Assembly (NCBI RefSeq): GCF_001685025.1
Contig: NZ_MAYU01000021.1
Coordinates: 806,001 to 870,000 of the forward strand
Reading direction: 5' to 3'
Length of the DNA: 64,000 nucleotides
From: Bacillus sp. FJAT-27225
GTDB lineage: Bacteria > Bacillota > Bacilli > Bacillales > Cytobacillaceae
In this document: piece by piece, positions 51,929 to 61,893 of the stretch
Numbering within the stretch: position 1 is the first letter of the stretch
Layout: the number at the start of each line of letters is the position of its first letter
The notes under the pieces: generated by a model
Database searches by the model: none
Seen by the model: only the letters and a program-made list of their open reading frames with translations
What the model was told of the DNA's origin: nothing
Translations under genes and position numbers: made by a program

Positions 51929-52589
51929 TCTCCAACATTTAATTGAGCTGATTCCTGATATCAATAAGGCGTTTTTCCAAACGATTTACATGATTGCCAT
52001 CTCGTTATTTGTAGCTGTTGTCATTGGCTTGCCGGTTGGAATTATTTTATATATAACCGACAAAGGTTTATTTATGGAAAATCGAGTCATCCAGAACATA
52101 CTGGGGTTTGTCGTAAATATGATTCGTTCGATTCCTTTTATCATCCTGTTAGTTGCCTTGATTCCCCTGACAAAAGCTATAGTCGGGACAACGATCGGGC
52201 CAACTGCTGCCAGTGTTTCCTTGTCAGTAGCAGCGATTCCCTTTTTTGCCCGGATTGTCGAAAACGCACTTCGCGAGATTGATAAAGGTGTGATTGAAGC
52301 TGCTATTGCAGCCGGGGCTACACCATGGATGATCATAAAAGATGTTCTTTTATTGGAAGCAAAGTCAGGAATTATCTCAGGGATTACGCTCACCATCATT
52401 AGTTTGATTGGCTTTTCTGCCATGGCCGGGACAGTAGGCGGCGGCGGGATTGGGGATTTGGCTATTCGCTTTGGATATTACCGCTACGACAATACAATCA
52501 TGATCGCAACTGTCGTCATCTTGATTGTTTTGGTTCAAGTGGTCCAGCTTCTTGGCGATTTCATCTCCAAAGCTGTTAATAAAAGATAA
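51918..52589 (+). CDS. metI: Methionine ABC transporter permease MetI
   Basis: A 223-residue permease with five hydrophobic helices and the EAA loop REIDKGVIEAAIAAGATPW. The ATG at 51918 is preceded by GGAGGTG within the end of metN. It forms the membrane channel of the MetNIQ importer. Confidence 0.93.
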   Translation: MGFDLQHLIELIPDINKAFFQTIYMIAISLFVAVVIGLPVGIILYITDKGLFMENRVIQNILGFVVNMIRSIPFIILLVALIPLTKAIVGTTIGPTAASVSLSVAAIPFFARIVENALREIDKGVIEAAIAAGATPWMIIKDVLLLEAKSGIISGITLTIISLIGFSAMAGTVGGGGIGDLAIRFGYYRYDNTIMIATVVILIVLVQVVQLLGDFISKAVNKR

Positions 52590-52634
52590 ACAAGGTTTCA
52601 ACTAAAATACTATATATGAAAGCAGGTTCACATC

Positions 52635-53465
52635 ATGAAAAAATGGCTAGTTAGTTTTATTTTACTTTTAACAGTAGCGGCTCTTGCTGCTTGCGGATCA
52701 GACAACGCGAGCGAAGATAGTGGCAAATCAGGGGAAACAAAAGAAGTTAAATTCGGTGCAACAGCTGGCCCATACAGCGATATGGTAACAAAAGCAATCA
52801 AACCAGGGCTGGAGGAAAAAGGATATAAAGTGGAATTGGTAGAATTCAGTGACTATATTCAACCGAATAATGCGCTTGATAGCGGGGACATTGATGCAAA
52901 CCTATTCCAACACACCATTTATCTTGAAAACTTTGCAAAAGAAAACAACATGGATCTGACGGCTTTAATCTCTGTTCCAACTGCTCCTATGGGCATTTAC
53001 TCCAATACGTATAAGTCATTGGATGAAGTAAAAGACGGTGCTACAGTTGCGGTTCCGAATGATCCGACTAATGCTGCCCGCGCCTTCAATACTCTTCAAG
53101 ATGAAGGATTGATTCAAGTTAGCGAAGATGCAGATCCGCTAAAAGTATCTGAAAAAGATATTACAGAAAACAAGAAAAACTTGAAGTTCCAGCCAATTGA
53201 AGCAGGCCAGCTCCCTCGTGCGGTTGAAAGTGCCGATTTGTCTGCAGTTCCTGGAAACTTCGCTTTAGCTGCAAAAATGGATTTACTCAGTGCACTGGCA
53301 TTGGAAAATATGCTCGATCCATACCGCAATATTGTTGCAGTCAAAACTGATAATGCTGATTCCCAACTCGCTAAGGATATTAAAGAAGTAGTCGAATCAG
53401 ATGAATTTGAAAAAGTGATTGATGAAGAATTCAAAGGATTTGGAAAGCCTGAATGGATGAAATAA
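52635..53465 (+). CDS. metQ: Methionine-binding lipoprotein MetQ
   Basis: A signal peptide ending in lipobox LAAC (lipidated Cys20) is followed by an NlpA/MetQ-type binding domain: VKFGATAGPYSDMV, DYIQPNNALDSGDIDANLFQH and VAVPNDPTNAARA. It delivers methionine (or its D-isomer or sulfoxide) to MetI at the outer membrane face. It lies 45 bases after metI with GAAAGCAGG upstream. Confidence 0.95.
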   Translation: MKKWLVSFILLLTVAALAACGSDNASEDSGKSGETKEVKFGATAGPYSDMVTKAIKPGLEEKGYKVELVEFSDYIQPNNALDSGDIDANLFQHTIYLENFAKENNMDLTALISVPTAPMGIYSNTYKSLDEVKDGATVAVPNDPTNAARAFNTLQDEGLIQVSEDADPLKVSEKDITENKKNLKFQPIEAGQLPRAVESADLSAVPGNFALAAKMDLLSALALENMLDPYRNIVAVKTDNADSQLAKDIKEVVESDEFEKVIDEEFKGFGKPEWMK

Positions 53466-53538
53466 TAGTGTAATGTGGCTGACCTTTTATGGGGTCAGCT
53501 TCATTACTATCCAGATTTTTAAAAAAGGAGAATCTGCA

Positions 53539-54645
53539 ATGGAAACGATATCTGTACACGGAGCACCAAGCGAATATATTTTACAGGAAGGAATTTTGGA
53601 CGAGCTTGAAGCAAAACTAGTGGAGCGCGGTTTCAAAAAAGTACTGATTGTCCATGGCGAAAAATCGTGGCAGGCAGCCACCCCGTTCTGGCCACAACTC
53701 ACAAAAGTTGAGTATAAAGAATACCAGTATCATGGCGAAAACTCTTTATCTGAAATCAACGCCATTGCAACGGTTGTAAGAGACGGGCACTTCGATGCTG
53801 TGATTGGTGTTGGCGGCGGAAAAGTATTGGATCTCGCAAAGTCAGTCAGCCATGTCACCCATACACAGGCTGTCCTGATTCCTACCCTTCCATCCAATTG
53901 TTCACCGTGGACTCCTGTCAGCGTCGTCTATGACGATAAAGGTACGTTTATTCGCTTCGATGTCTACCCTGTCGGTCCAAGTCTTGTCCTGGTAGAACCG
54001 AAAATTTTACTTCATGCACCGGTTAACATGCTGGTCGCCGGCATTGCTGATACCCTTGCCAAATGGTATGAAGCGGATGTTCAACTGGCAGGTATCAAAA
54101 ACAAATCGGTTCCTCTTGAAATTTGCTACTACACAGCTAAGCGCTGCAAAGATGTATTGCTGCAGCATTCCGAAGGAGCTATACAAGCAGCAAAAAGCAG
54201 AGTGCTCAATGATGATTTCATCAAGGTGACCGAAGCCATCATCATGCTTGCCGGAATGGTGGGTGGATTTGGCGACCATTATGGAAGAGTAGCTGGAGCC
54301 CATTCTATTCATAACGCGCTGACGGTTCTTAAAGAAACCCATCAAGCCTTGCATGGAGAAAAGGTAGCTTATGGCATTCTGGTTCAGCTTGTTTTAGAAA
54401 ATAAGTGGGAAGAAATCAAGGACCTTATCGCCTTTTATCAAAAACTCCAATTGCCCCTGTCGCTGTCGGATTTAGGAGTTCACCAAATAAATGAAGAAAC
54501 TATCTCCACTGTTGCTGAAAAGGCAGTTGCTCCCGGAGAATCCATCCATGTCATGCCTGGGGAAATGACTGCAGATGTGGTCTCTAAGGCAATAACAGAA
54601 CTGGAAGCCTACATACAAACACAAACTCAGTATTCTTATAATTGA
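53539..54645 (+). CDS. Iron-containing alcohol dehydrogenase-family protein (YbdH/HcxA-like), 368 aa
   Basis: The glycerol-dehydrogenase-like fold is shown by GVGGGKVLDLAKSVSH (NAD-binding), IPTLPSNCSPWTPVSVVYDD and the metal-ligand region GDHYGRVAGAHSIHNAL with LHGEKVAYGILVQLVLE. YbdH/HcxA relatives reduce 2-oxo acids such as 2-oxobutyrate and 2-oxo-glutarate; here it follows metNIQ and may handle a methionine-derived keto acid (inference). The ATG at 53539 follows AAAGGAG; the longer frame starts inside the intergenic space. A strong terminator follows. Confidence 0.8.
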   Translation: METISVHGAPSEYILQEGILDELEAKLVERGFKKVLIVHGEKSWQAATPFWPQLTKVEYKEYQYHGENSLSEINAIATVVRDGHFDAVIGVGGGKVLDLAKSVSHVTHTQAVLIPTLPSNCSPWTPVSVVYDDKGTFIRFDVYPVGPSLVLVEPKILLHAPVNMLVAGIADTLAKWYEADVQLAGIKNKSVPLEICYYTAKRCKDVLLQHSEGAIQAAKSRVLNDDFIKVTEAIIMLAGMVGGFGDHYGRVAGAHSIHNALTVLKETHQALHGEKVAYGILVQLVLENKWEEIKDLIAFYQKLQLPLSLSDLGVHQINEETISTVAEKAVAPGESIHVMPGEMTADVVSKAITELEAYIQTQTQYSYN

Positions 54646-54676
54646 GGAACTTTACAATCTCTTCTAAACACTAATA

Positions 54677-54720
54677 AGAGGATGTCCCAAAGCCTAACTT
54701 TTGGGACATCCTCTTTTTTA
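54677..54720 (+). terminator. Terminator closing the metNIQ region
   Basis: AAGAGGATGTCCCAAA pairs perfectly with TTTGGGACATCCTCTT around a 9-base loop, then TTTT. Confidence 0.93.
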
Positions 54721-54854
54721 CCAAATTGTTAATTTGAATTTACAACTAACTAATTGTACTTTAGGAGGTTTCTATGTATTTTGCATCTCACCGAAAGATT
54801 ATTTAAATGATGGACTTTACAGGAACATGCATTTAAGTACAAATAAATTCTTAC

Positions 54855-55601
54855 TTAGTCACTACTTTCATCATCGCCATCGTCATCATCTACAACTATG
54901 CTGTCATCATCAGCATCGTCTGGTTGTTCCGAATACCATGAAATGGATGATACTTTCCCTGTATTCGCTTGAACATATACATAGGCACCCTCTGAATAAT
55001 CATCTACTGTCACTTTATAGTGCTTTCCATTTTGATTATTTACAAGGGATAAATCTGTGACTTTGCCGTGAATTTGTTGTAATGCAATATCTTTTGCTTT
55101 CTGTTCTGATATATTGAGTGGTTTGCTTTCATTACCCTTTATTTCGGTATTAGATACAATGGTTTTCTCTTTCAAATCATATTCAATACGATAATGCTTG
55201 TTATCTTTCTCAACCGTTGCTTCTACGAAAGATTGCCCTTCTTTTTTCATTTCTTTCATTTGATTAACCTGGGTACCTAATTGTTTCTCTATATTTTTTT
55301 TGGCTTCATCTAAAGTAACCAATTCTTCTTTTTTTTCCACAAGTCGTATATTACTGATTTTCTTCGTTTCACTATCAACTGAAACTTTATAAACCCCTTT
55401 TTTATTTTCAAACATCAGTTGATAGTTGCCACTCTCTTGATCTTGCTTTGCCTTTACTACCTTTCCTCCATAAAAATTAGAAACGATTTCTTCAGCTTCT
55501 TTTTGTGAAATCGTCGTAGGATTATCTTTAATAAAAATGAAAAACAATGAATAGGATAAGCCTAATATGATAAAGGCAATAAGACAAACTTTTAATTTCA
55601 T
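54855..55601 (-). CDS. PepSY-domain membrane-anchored protein with Asp-rich tail, 248 aa
   Basis: An N-terminal anchor (LKVCLIAFIILGLSYSLFFIFI) is followed by PepSY-type units: ISQKEAEEIVSNFYGGKVV near residue 35 and ISEQKAKDIALQQIHGKVT near 165, each with a YKV strand after it. The C-terminus is extremely acidic (DDADDDSIVVDDDDGDDESS). The ATG overlaps the stop of the histidine kinase gene (ATGA). The gene order (regulator, kinase, PepSY) resembles the ykoGHI set of B. subtilis. It is probably a surface-exposed modulator of the kinase or of proteases. Confidence 0.8.
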   Translation of the reverse strand: MKLKVCLIAFIILGLSYSLFFIFIKDNPTTISQKEAEEIVSNFYGGKVVKAKQDQESGNYQLMFENKKGVYKVSVDSETKKISNIRLVEKKEELVTLDEAKKNIEKQLGTQVNQMKEMKKEGQSFVEATVEKDNKHYRIEYDLKEKTIVSNTEIKGNESKPLNISEQKAKDIALQQIHGKVTDLSLVNNQNGKHYKVTVDDYSEGAYVYVQANTGKVSSISWYSEQPDDADDDSIVVDDDDGDDESSD

Positions 55602-56956
55602 CTTAGCACACCCCCGTTTTTTGGAAATTCGACTGTAAAAGTGGACCCACAACCTTCAACACTTTCAAGGGTGATATGGCCTTTGTGTTGTTCCACTATT
55701 CGCTTTCCAATTGATAGTCCTAAACCTGACCCTCCTGTTTTTCGGCTTCTTGTTTTATCAACCCGATATAATCGGTCAAAAACATGTGCCTGGGCCTCAA
55801 ATGGTATTCCTATCCCTTTATCCATCACCATAATGCACACACTTTCTTCCCGTTCTTTTAACTCTACCTTAATATCATCATCACTATATTTTTTTGCATT
55901 ATCTAACAAAATAACAAGTACTTGAACAAAACTGGGTTCATGTATATACAAATGGATCTCTCGCTGATTATTTTTTAAATAAATCTCATGCTTAAAAGCT
56001 TGCTGTAATCGACGAATCGTCTTCTCGACAATTGGTACAATGTTAACTTTGGATTTTTCATTTTCAATACATTCTTCAGATTTTGCTAATAGCAGCAATT
56101 GCTCCGTTAAATATTTCATACGGCTTGATTCAGCCCCAATGGTTGCAATGGCTTCTTCTAATATATCAGGGCGTTCTTTCCCCCAACTTTTTAATATTTT
56201 CACATAACTATCAATTACCGTTAAAGGTGTCTTCAGTTCGTGAGAAGCATCTGAGACAAACTGTTCCTGTTTTATATAACTTTTTTGTAACCTTGTAATC
56301 ATTCGATTAAATGTCATGGCCATTTCTGATAATTCGTCTTTCGTATCATTCGTAATCAATATCTTTTCAAATGATCCATCTTTTTCAATTAAATTCATCG
56401 TTTGTGTCAGACGTTTAATTGGAAACAAAATCATGCGCCCTAAAAACCTGCTGGTTAAAGAAAAAATAATAATGACAATCAAGGTTGTATATAAAAACAC
56501 CCATTTTAACTCATTAATGTTGCCAAATAGAGCATTGACATTCTCAACAATTTGCAAATTTACAATTGCTCCGTTCTCATTAATTGTTGGGATGGAAACA
56601 ACCACATACATGGAATCTTTATATTGGACTACTTCCTCAAATTGATCATCATCATATTTACTAGGTATATTAAAATAGTCATTGTTCGTTGACACTTGAA
56701 TAATAGGATCGTGGCTACTATTTACAACACGAATCATTCCATTACTTATTAAATAGGCCTGCAACACTTGTTCCATCGATAAATTGGAATGGGTATTAAG
56801 TTCTTTAAGGGTATTAACAGTTTTATAGGTTAATCGATTCATTTCAGAAGTAATAACGGAATTTTTGAAAATAAAATATATCGATATATTAGACATAATG
56901 AGTACCATTAATACAACAGCCATCGAAATTTGAATGTGTGTTCGTAATCTCATCAT
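55598..56956 (-). CDS. Sensor histidine kinase, 452 aa
   Basis: Two membrane helices (about 11-31 and 150-172) flank an extracytoplasmic sensor loop. A HAMP region follows, then the H-box SDASHELKTPLTVIDSYV, and the N, G1 and G2 boxes (LLDNAKKY, VMDKGIGIP, GGSGLGLSIGKRI). It phosphorylates the adjacent OmpR-type regulator. Its ATG overlaps the regulator's stop by one base. Confidence 0.92.
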   Translation of the reverse strand: MMRLRTHIQISMAVVLMVLIMSNISIYFIFKNSVITSEMNRLTYKTVNTLKELNTHSNLSMEQVLQAYLISNGMIRVVNSSHDPIIQVSTNNDYFNIPSKYDDDQFEEVVQYKDSMYVVVSIPTINENGAIVNLQIVENVNALFGNINELKWVFLYTTLIVIIIFSLTSRFLGRMILFPIKRLTQTMNLIEKDGSFEKILITNDTKDELSEMAMTFNRMITRLQKSYIKQEQFVSDASHELKTPLTVIDSYVKILKSWGKERPDILEEAIATIGAESSRMKYLTEQLLLLAKSEECIENEKSKVNIVPIVEKTIRRLQQAFKHEIYLKNNQREIHLYIHEPSFVQVLVILLDNAKKYSDDDIKVELKEREESVCIMVMDKGIGIPFEAQAHVFDRLYRVDKTRSRKTGGSGLGLSIGKRIVEQHKGHITLESVEGCGSTFTVEFPKNGGVLR

Positions 56957-57642
56957 TCATCCTTAATCATATAGCCGACACCGCGAACGGTTTGAATAAA
57001 TGGTTCGTCCTTCGTGTCAGTTAATTTTTTTCTCAAGTATCGAATATATACATCTACAGCATGTGGATCACCATAATAATCCATTCCCCATACTTCATTT
57101 AAAATCTGCTCACGCTCAAGTGCACGATTTTTGTTCTTAACTAAATAAAGCAGGAGATCATACTCCCGCGGTGTCAAAATTACCATACAGCCGTTTTTAA
57201 ACACTTCTCTCGTATTTGTATGAATCGAAATGGAGTGAATATGGTAAACACTAGAATCATCCTTTTTTTCACGGTTAGGCTTAAACCGAAGATTAGAGCG
57301 GATCCGCGCGAGCAATTCCTCGATTTCAAATGGTTTGGTCATATAATCATTCGCACCTAAATCTAATCCGCTTACTTTATCGTAAACGGAATCACGTGCC
57401 GTCAGCATAATAATCACTATCTCGTTATTCTCACGACGAATTCGCCTTAACACTTCCATTCCATTTAATTCAGGTATCATCACATCTAAAAGAACTAAAT
57501 CAATTTCTTCTTTCTCCAAAATGGATAGCCCTTCTTTACCCGTATACGCAATACTTATTTGATAACCTGCATGTTCTAATTCCAGTTGAATCACTCGCGC
57601 AATTCCCTCATCGTCTTCAATAATTAATATGTGACTATCCAT
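56953..57642 (-). CDS. OmpR/PhoB-family response regulator, 229 aa
   Basis: The receiver domain has the acidic pair IEDDEG, phospho-acceptor Asp53 in LVLLDVMIPELNG, and Lys in YMTKPF. The C-terminal winged helix has LTPREYDLLLYLVKN and DVYIRYLRKKL. The ATG at 57642 follows GGAGGTGA; the frame to 57669 has no better site. It lies 130 bases downstream of the SLC13 gene and is followed by its kinase. Confidence 0.93.
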   Translation of the reverse strand: MDSHILIIEDDEGIARVIQLELEHAGYQISIAYTGKEGLSILEKEEIDLVLLDVMIPELNGMEVLRRIRRENNEIVIIMLTARDSVYDKVSGLDLGANDYMTKPFEIEELLARIRSNLRFKPNREKKDDSSVYHIHSISIHTNTREVFKNGCMVILTPREYDLLLYLVKNKNRALEREQILNEVWGMDYYGDPHAVDVYIRYLRKKLTDTKDEPFIQTVRGVGYMIKDE

Positions 57643-57717
57643 TCTTTCACCTCCAGATTTATCCTGCATTACCTTGCAGTAAGACCCCTACTTCAAGACT
57701 TTGGTAAAAAATAAAAA

Positions 57718-57796
57718 GGAAAAGTGGGGCTACTCCCAGTAAAAGCCCGTTTGGTTCAACTAACAATCAGTGGGGGGCTGAAGAAAATCCCACTTA
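57718..57796 (-). terminator. Composite hairpin between SLC13 and regulator genes
   Basis: On the minus strand AGTGGG..CCCACT and then GGGCT-ACT/AGT-AGCCC stems are followed by a T-rich stretch (CTTTTCCTTTTTATTTTTT). It probably ends the transporter operon. Confidence 0.5.
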
Positions 57797-57798
57797 AC

Positions 57799-59250
57799 TT
57801 ATAACTGTAACCCCGCCCATTTCCAATAAGTGAAGTAGAATAACATCATGATCAATATGTAAAGAGGCATGAGTATGGCGCTTATTTTTAATAGATTACT
57901 AGCATCATATGAAATTTCACCTTCCTCATAAAAGAGGAGTAATGCTTTCGAACTGACAGGAACGGTCACACAATAGTTCATACCTATTAAACTTAAAAAA
58001 ACAACCGTCAAAGGGTTAACCCCTATCGTTTCACTAAATAATATTAAACTTGGGATAAAAACGATGGCTCGTGTTGTATGTGATGTAATATACAAATGGC
58101 TTGAAACGGTTAACAACAGGATGATCAATACAAGCAGCCATTCTGGTGCACCTATAAACAAATATAGAACATGAATCATCTTTGTTTCGATCCATTTCAC
58201 TGCACCTGTATCCACTAACACCTTTCCAAGTGCCGTTGCTGCAGCAACAAATAGAATTAAGTTCCAAGATACAGACTTTACACCTTGTTTCCAACTAATC
58301 ATTCCATAATTCGGTGTCATAACTAGTATTGCACCGATCATCGTAATAAATGCGATATCATAGCCATGTATCCTTTCAGTCGTCCAACCCACAATTAACA
58401 ATGCCATCAAAATGATGATCTTTTTTTCTTTTCTACTAATCGGCCGTTTTACCATCATTCCTTCTTCCATTTGTACGTTTTCTGTTTTCCCCAATTCATT
58501 TTTTGGCCACAAGATCCATTTTATTATAATCAATGATATTAGTGAAATTACTAGGGCAAATGGCACCCCTAAAATAAACCATCTGCTAAATGAAATGGTT
58601 TGATCAACCGTGCTTTCAAGTAAACCAATTCCTATTAAATGAGAACCTGCTCCTATTAATGTGGCTGATGTACTCATTAAGATGATAACAGGAGCTAAAA
58701 TAGCCAACACTTTTTGTTCTTTAGTTGAAAATTTCACACTTAGCTGTTGAATGATTGGAATTGATAATGCAGCCCGGCCTGAGGTGGAAGGAATGAAAAA
58801 TACGGATGCAAATAATATCGAACTTATCCCAAGGAGCACATTACTTTTTTTATGACACTTTCTCAATATAAATCCGGTTAATCGTTCTGCTAACTGGGAC
58901 TGCTTAACAGCTTCACCCACAATAAAAGAGCCCAACATTAACCATACAACTTCTTCAGATAACGAATCATATAACAAACTAGGGTTTTCTGCACCCATTA
59001 TGATAATAAACATAATAAGTGAAATAGCCACAAATCCAGCCGGTATTTTAGTGGTAATCCATAACGTCATTGCTGATAAAAAGGCAAACAAGGATATCTT
59101 TGCTTCATAGTCCAGACCATCAATCATTACGATAAAGACTAAAATTAGGACATGTAAGCTGACAATCACTAATGACCTTGTCGATAATTGATTGATCCAC
59201 TGTATGAATCTGTTATTCTTTTCAGTTTGTTTCTCTATTCTTGTTATCAT
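57799..59250 (-). CDS. SLC13/DASS-family anion permease, 483 aa
   Basis: About twelve hydrophobic segments with DASS motifs: LWITTKIPAGFVAISLIMF, FFIPSTSGRAALSIPIIQQL (the SNT-like loop), LMSTSATLIGAGSHLIGIG in the first half, and in the second LTVSSHLYITSHTTRAIVF. The family imports di- and tricarboxylates, sulfate or related anions with Na+. Its start overlaps the glycerate kinase stop (ATGA), so a glycerate or hydroxy-acid substrate is a fair guess (inference). Confidence 0.85.
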   Translation of the reverse strand: MITRIEKQTEKNNRFIQWINQLSTRSLVIVSLHVLILVFIVMIDGLDYEAKISLFAFLSAMTLWITTKIPAGFVAISLIMFIIIMGAENPSLLYDSLSEEVVWLMLGSFIVGEAVKQSQLAERLTGFILRKCHKKSNVLLGISSILFASVFFIPSTSGRAALSIPIIQQLSVKFSTKEQKVLAILAPVIILMSTSATLIGAGSHLIGIGLLESTVDQTISFSRWFILGVPFALVISLISLIIIKWILWPKNELGKTENVQMEEGMMVKRPISRKEKKIIILMALLIVGWTTERIHGYDIAFITMIGAILVMTPNYGMISWKQGVKSVSWNLILFVAAATALGKVLVDTGAVKWIETKMIHVLYLFIGAPEWLLVLIILLLTVSSHLYITSHTTRAIVFIPSLILFSETIGVNPLTVVFLSLIGMNYCVTVPVSSKALLLFYEEGEISYDASNLLKISAILMPLYILIMMLFYFTYWKWAGLQL

Positions 59251-60434
59251 TTTTGATAAACGCTTTCTTTAAGATTCTTTCTTTGTGCCATTTCCCAACC
59301 AATCGAAACTTTTCGTAATACTGACTCCGTACTTTCTTCAATCCACTTCGGTGCTTTTTTTATTGCATTCTCCAAAGATGTTGGTTTTGGAATGATACTG
59401 CTATAGGCATCAATTCCTGCCTGATAGTTTAAATCTGCTCCTTTACCGATTGTTCCAGTAATGGCAATTACCGGAATATCATATTTCTTTGCAATTCGTC
59501 CAACCTCCGCAGGAATTTTTCCATTTGGGGTTTGAAAATCCAAACTGCCTTCTGCAGTGAACACAATATCCGCTGTTGAAATTTTTTCTTCAATATTTAT
59601 ATAATCCATAATAATATCGAATCGTGGATGTAATATGGCTCCTGCAAACGCAATGAGTCCTGCACCTAATCCACCAGATGCTCCACTGCCCGGCAACGAA
59701 CGAACATCGATCCCCAATGCTCCTTGAATTAAAGACGCATAGTGTTCTAACGCGAATGATAATCGATCAACTTGTTTTGGAGTCGCTCCTTTTTGAGGTC
59801 CAAATACACGTGCAACGCCTTCTTCCCCACATAAAATATTCTTCCAGTTACATGCAACATTAATAGAAACGTCCTGTAACCGTCTATCTATATGAGTCGT
59901 CACGATAGAATTCACCTTCAATAAATCTTCTCCACCCTTGATATCGACGAATTGTTGTTTCTTATCCAAGAAATGAACTCCTAAAGCTTGCGCCATTCCT
60001 GCTCCGCCATCCGATGTACCAGAATCCCCACAACCGATTAAAATATTGTCAACCCCTACATCAAGCGCAGCGAGGATTAATTCTCCCACACCATAGGTTG
60101 TTGTTTTTAAAGGGTTCCTTTGATTACGAGGTACTAGCTTTAATCCAGCTACCGCTGCCATTTCAATGACAGCAGTACGTTTACCATTTTCCACAAAAAT
60201 ACCAAAATGACTCTTGATCTTCTTGCCGACCGGCCCTATCACCTTTTTATACATTAATTCTCCACCTTTTATGTTAATGATCGTTTTTGCAAAGCCTTCT
60301 CCGCCATCAATCATCGGAATCACTTCTAAATCAAAAGACGGTTGAAAATTCTTTACTCCTCGTGCCATGGCTAAAGCTACTTCCTCAGCATCTAGACATT
60401 CCTTGAATCCTGACGGTACAATTACAACTCTCAT
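59247..60434 (-). CDS. Glycerate kinase (GlxK/GarK type), 395 aa
   Basis: The type 1 glycerate kinase pattern is complete: VVIVPSGFKECLDAEEVA, PMIDGGEGFAKTI, ELILAALDVGVDNILIGCGDSGTSDGGAGMA and GSGASGGLGAGLIAFAGA. It phosphorylates D-glycerate to 2- or 3-phosphoglycerate, feeding lower glycolysis. The ATG at 60434 follows GGAGG by eight bases. With the overlapping transporter gene it forms an uptake-and-activation operon, possibly controlled by the two-component system downstream (inference). Confidence 0.9.
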   Translation of the reverse strand: MRVVIVPSGFKECLDAEEVALAMARGVKNFQPSFDLEVIPMIDGGEGFAKTIINIKGGELMYKKVIGPVGKKIKSHFGIFVENGKRTAVIEMAAVAGLKLVPRNQRNPLKTTTYGVGELILAALDVGVDNILIGCGDSGTSDGGAGMAQALGVHFLDKKQQFVDIKGGEDLLKVNSIVTTHIDRRLQDVSINVACNWKNILCGEEGVARVFGPQKGATPKQVDRLSFALEHYASLIQGALGIDVRSLPGSGASGGLGAGLIAFAGAILHPRFDIIMDYINIEEKISTADIVFTAEGSLDFQTPNGKIPAEVGRIAKKYDIPVIAITGTIGKGADLNYQAGIDAYSSIIPKPTSLENAIKKAPKWIEESTESVLRKVSIGWEMAQRKNLKESVYQK

Positions 60435-60772
60435 TAACAAATCCTCCAAATATATATGTATTACTATGTAATGTACTATCCAAAAACTAATAGATAGTTA
60501 GAGAATTATTAAAAAATGATTATAAAATCATTTATATAAAGAGCCATCAGGAAATGGAGTAAAATGGTTCAAGAGAAGCTCGGTAAGAAACTAATTTTAT
60601 ACAGATCATTTCTGGCCTCAATGTTTTCATCAATTAAGTACTCAATTAATTTTTCTTTGCCTATAGGCCTCCAGAATTATTACACTATATACCCCGTTTA
60701 TTTATTAAAGAAATTCAAAAAGGGTGGCTAATCCTTCCTGGACCGCGCACCCGTTACTTTAAGTATATTTTT

Positions 60773-61115
60773 CAGGAACTCCTTTTAACTATTCCAGGCA
60801 TTAAGAAGGATACTGCGGCTATCATAATCGCAGAAATAGAGTGGACATTGGCCAATTTCCAACCTCGAAACACTAAGCTTGTTGGGCAGGTGTATCTCCT
60901 GGAAATCACGAAAGCGCCGGAAAAAGGAAGAGTACCAGGACAACCAAAGGGAACCCACATATAAAAACTGCGATGTGTGAAGCTGCTTGGGCTGTTTCAA
61001 TATGCAAGAACCGTTGGCTCGCAAGTAAAGCATACAAAAAGGAAGGTGCCCTGCTGGCTTTGGCCACGTGCACCTCCTTTTTGTATTTATGTCACTACCG
61101 GCTCATAAATAGTGA
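60773..61115 (+). pseudogene. Decayed C-terminal part of an IS110-family transposase
   Basis: Read across frames, the plus strand gives LLLTIPGIKKDTAAIIIAEI, then PGQPKGT, and after a frameshift MCEAAWAVSICKNRWLASKA. This matches the C-terminal transposase_20 domain of IS110 elements (IPGI, T, A, EI, KG, and AAWAA). Stops interrupt it and the N-terminal DEDD domain is absent. The rest of 60435-60772 shows nothing distinctive. Confidence 0.8.
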
Positions 61116-61130
61116 AACCTTGAAAAAGAA

Positions 61131-61685
61131 TTATCTGTTGTTTAACAAACGAATGAACTCCCGCATAAATCCTGGAAGATCAGGCCACGCATGTCCGGAA
61201 ACAAGGTTCTCATGGACATGCAGATGCTCATCTATATAGGTGGCGCCACAGGCAACAACATCCGGTTTGCAGGCAATATAGGCGGTATATTCTTTCCCTT
61301 TCATCAAATCCGGCACAACGGAAAGCACCTGCGCTGCATGACAGATCGCCCCAACAGGCTTATTCTCTTCAAAGAAATGGCGAACAATGGCAGGAACTGA
61401 TTCATCCAGTCTGATATACTCAGGGGCCCGTCCTCCAGGTATAATTAATCCATCGTATTCTGAAGGATTCACATCCGCAAAAGCTAAATGAGAATCTAGA
61501 CCGTATGCCGGTTTTTCTACATATGTTTCTGTTCCTTCTATAAAATCATGACTCACTGTATAAAGCTTTTTGACAGAGGGTGAAGCGATTGTCGTTTCAA
61601 ATCCTTCTTCCAAGCAACGATAATAAGGATAAAACACTTCCAGAGCCTCTACTGCATCACCTGTAATAATCAACACTTTTTTCAT
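61131..61685 (-). CDS. DJ-1/PfpI-family protein, 184 aa
   Basis: The fold signatures are VLIITGDAVEALEVFYPYY, LIIPGGRAPEYIRLD and the nucleophile elbow GAICHAAQVL with its reactive Cys; the downstream HENLVSGHAWPDLPGF completes the family pattern. It probably acts as a glyoxalase-like or deglycase-type stress protein; the substrate is uncertain. The ATG at 61685 lies six bases after GGAGGT. The IS110 relic converges on its 3' end. Confidence 0.88.
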   Translation of the reverse strand: MKKVLIITGDAVEALEVFYPYYRCLEEGFETTIASPSVKKLYTVSHDFIEGTETYVEKPAYGLDSHLAFADVNPSEYDGLIIPGGRAPEYIRLDESVPAIVRHFFEENKPVGAICHAAQVLSVVPDLMKGKEYTAYIACKPDVVACGATYIDEHLHVHENLVSGHAWPDLPGFMREFIRLLNNR

Positions 61686-61893
61686 GAACATACCTCCAAA
61701 AAGATTTTAGTCATTAAAGAATATGTTAATGTTCCATGGTGTCCATCATTATTTTTATTCGCCAATAATTGCGTAAATCCTTTTTTCTCATAATTCCGGT
61801 TAACTAATGTAGTAGTGAGACGAGATACCTTCGCCCCCGTTCCTATGAATAATCCCCCCCTTTTAGAAAAGATTAATGAAAAGGGGTGAGTAT

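Noticed and set aside
54701-55060. Plus-strand 119-aa His-rich open frame
   Set aside because: The His runs are the antisense of the Asp codons of the PepSY tail, and the start lies in a terminator.
61700-61893. Purine riboswitch upstream of the NCS1 permease
   Set aside because: I found none of the conserved loop sequences of the purine aptamer.
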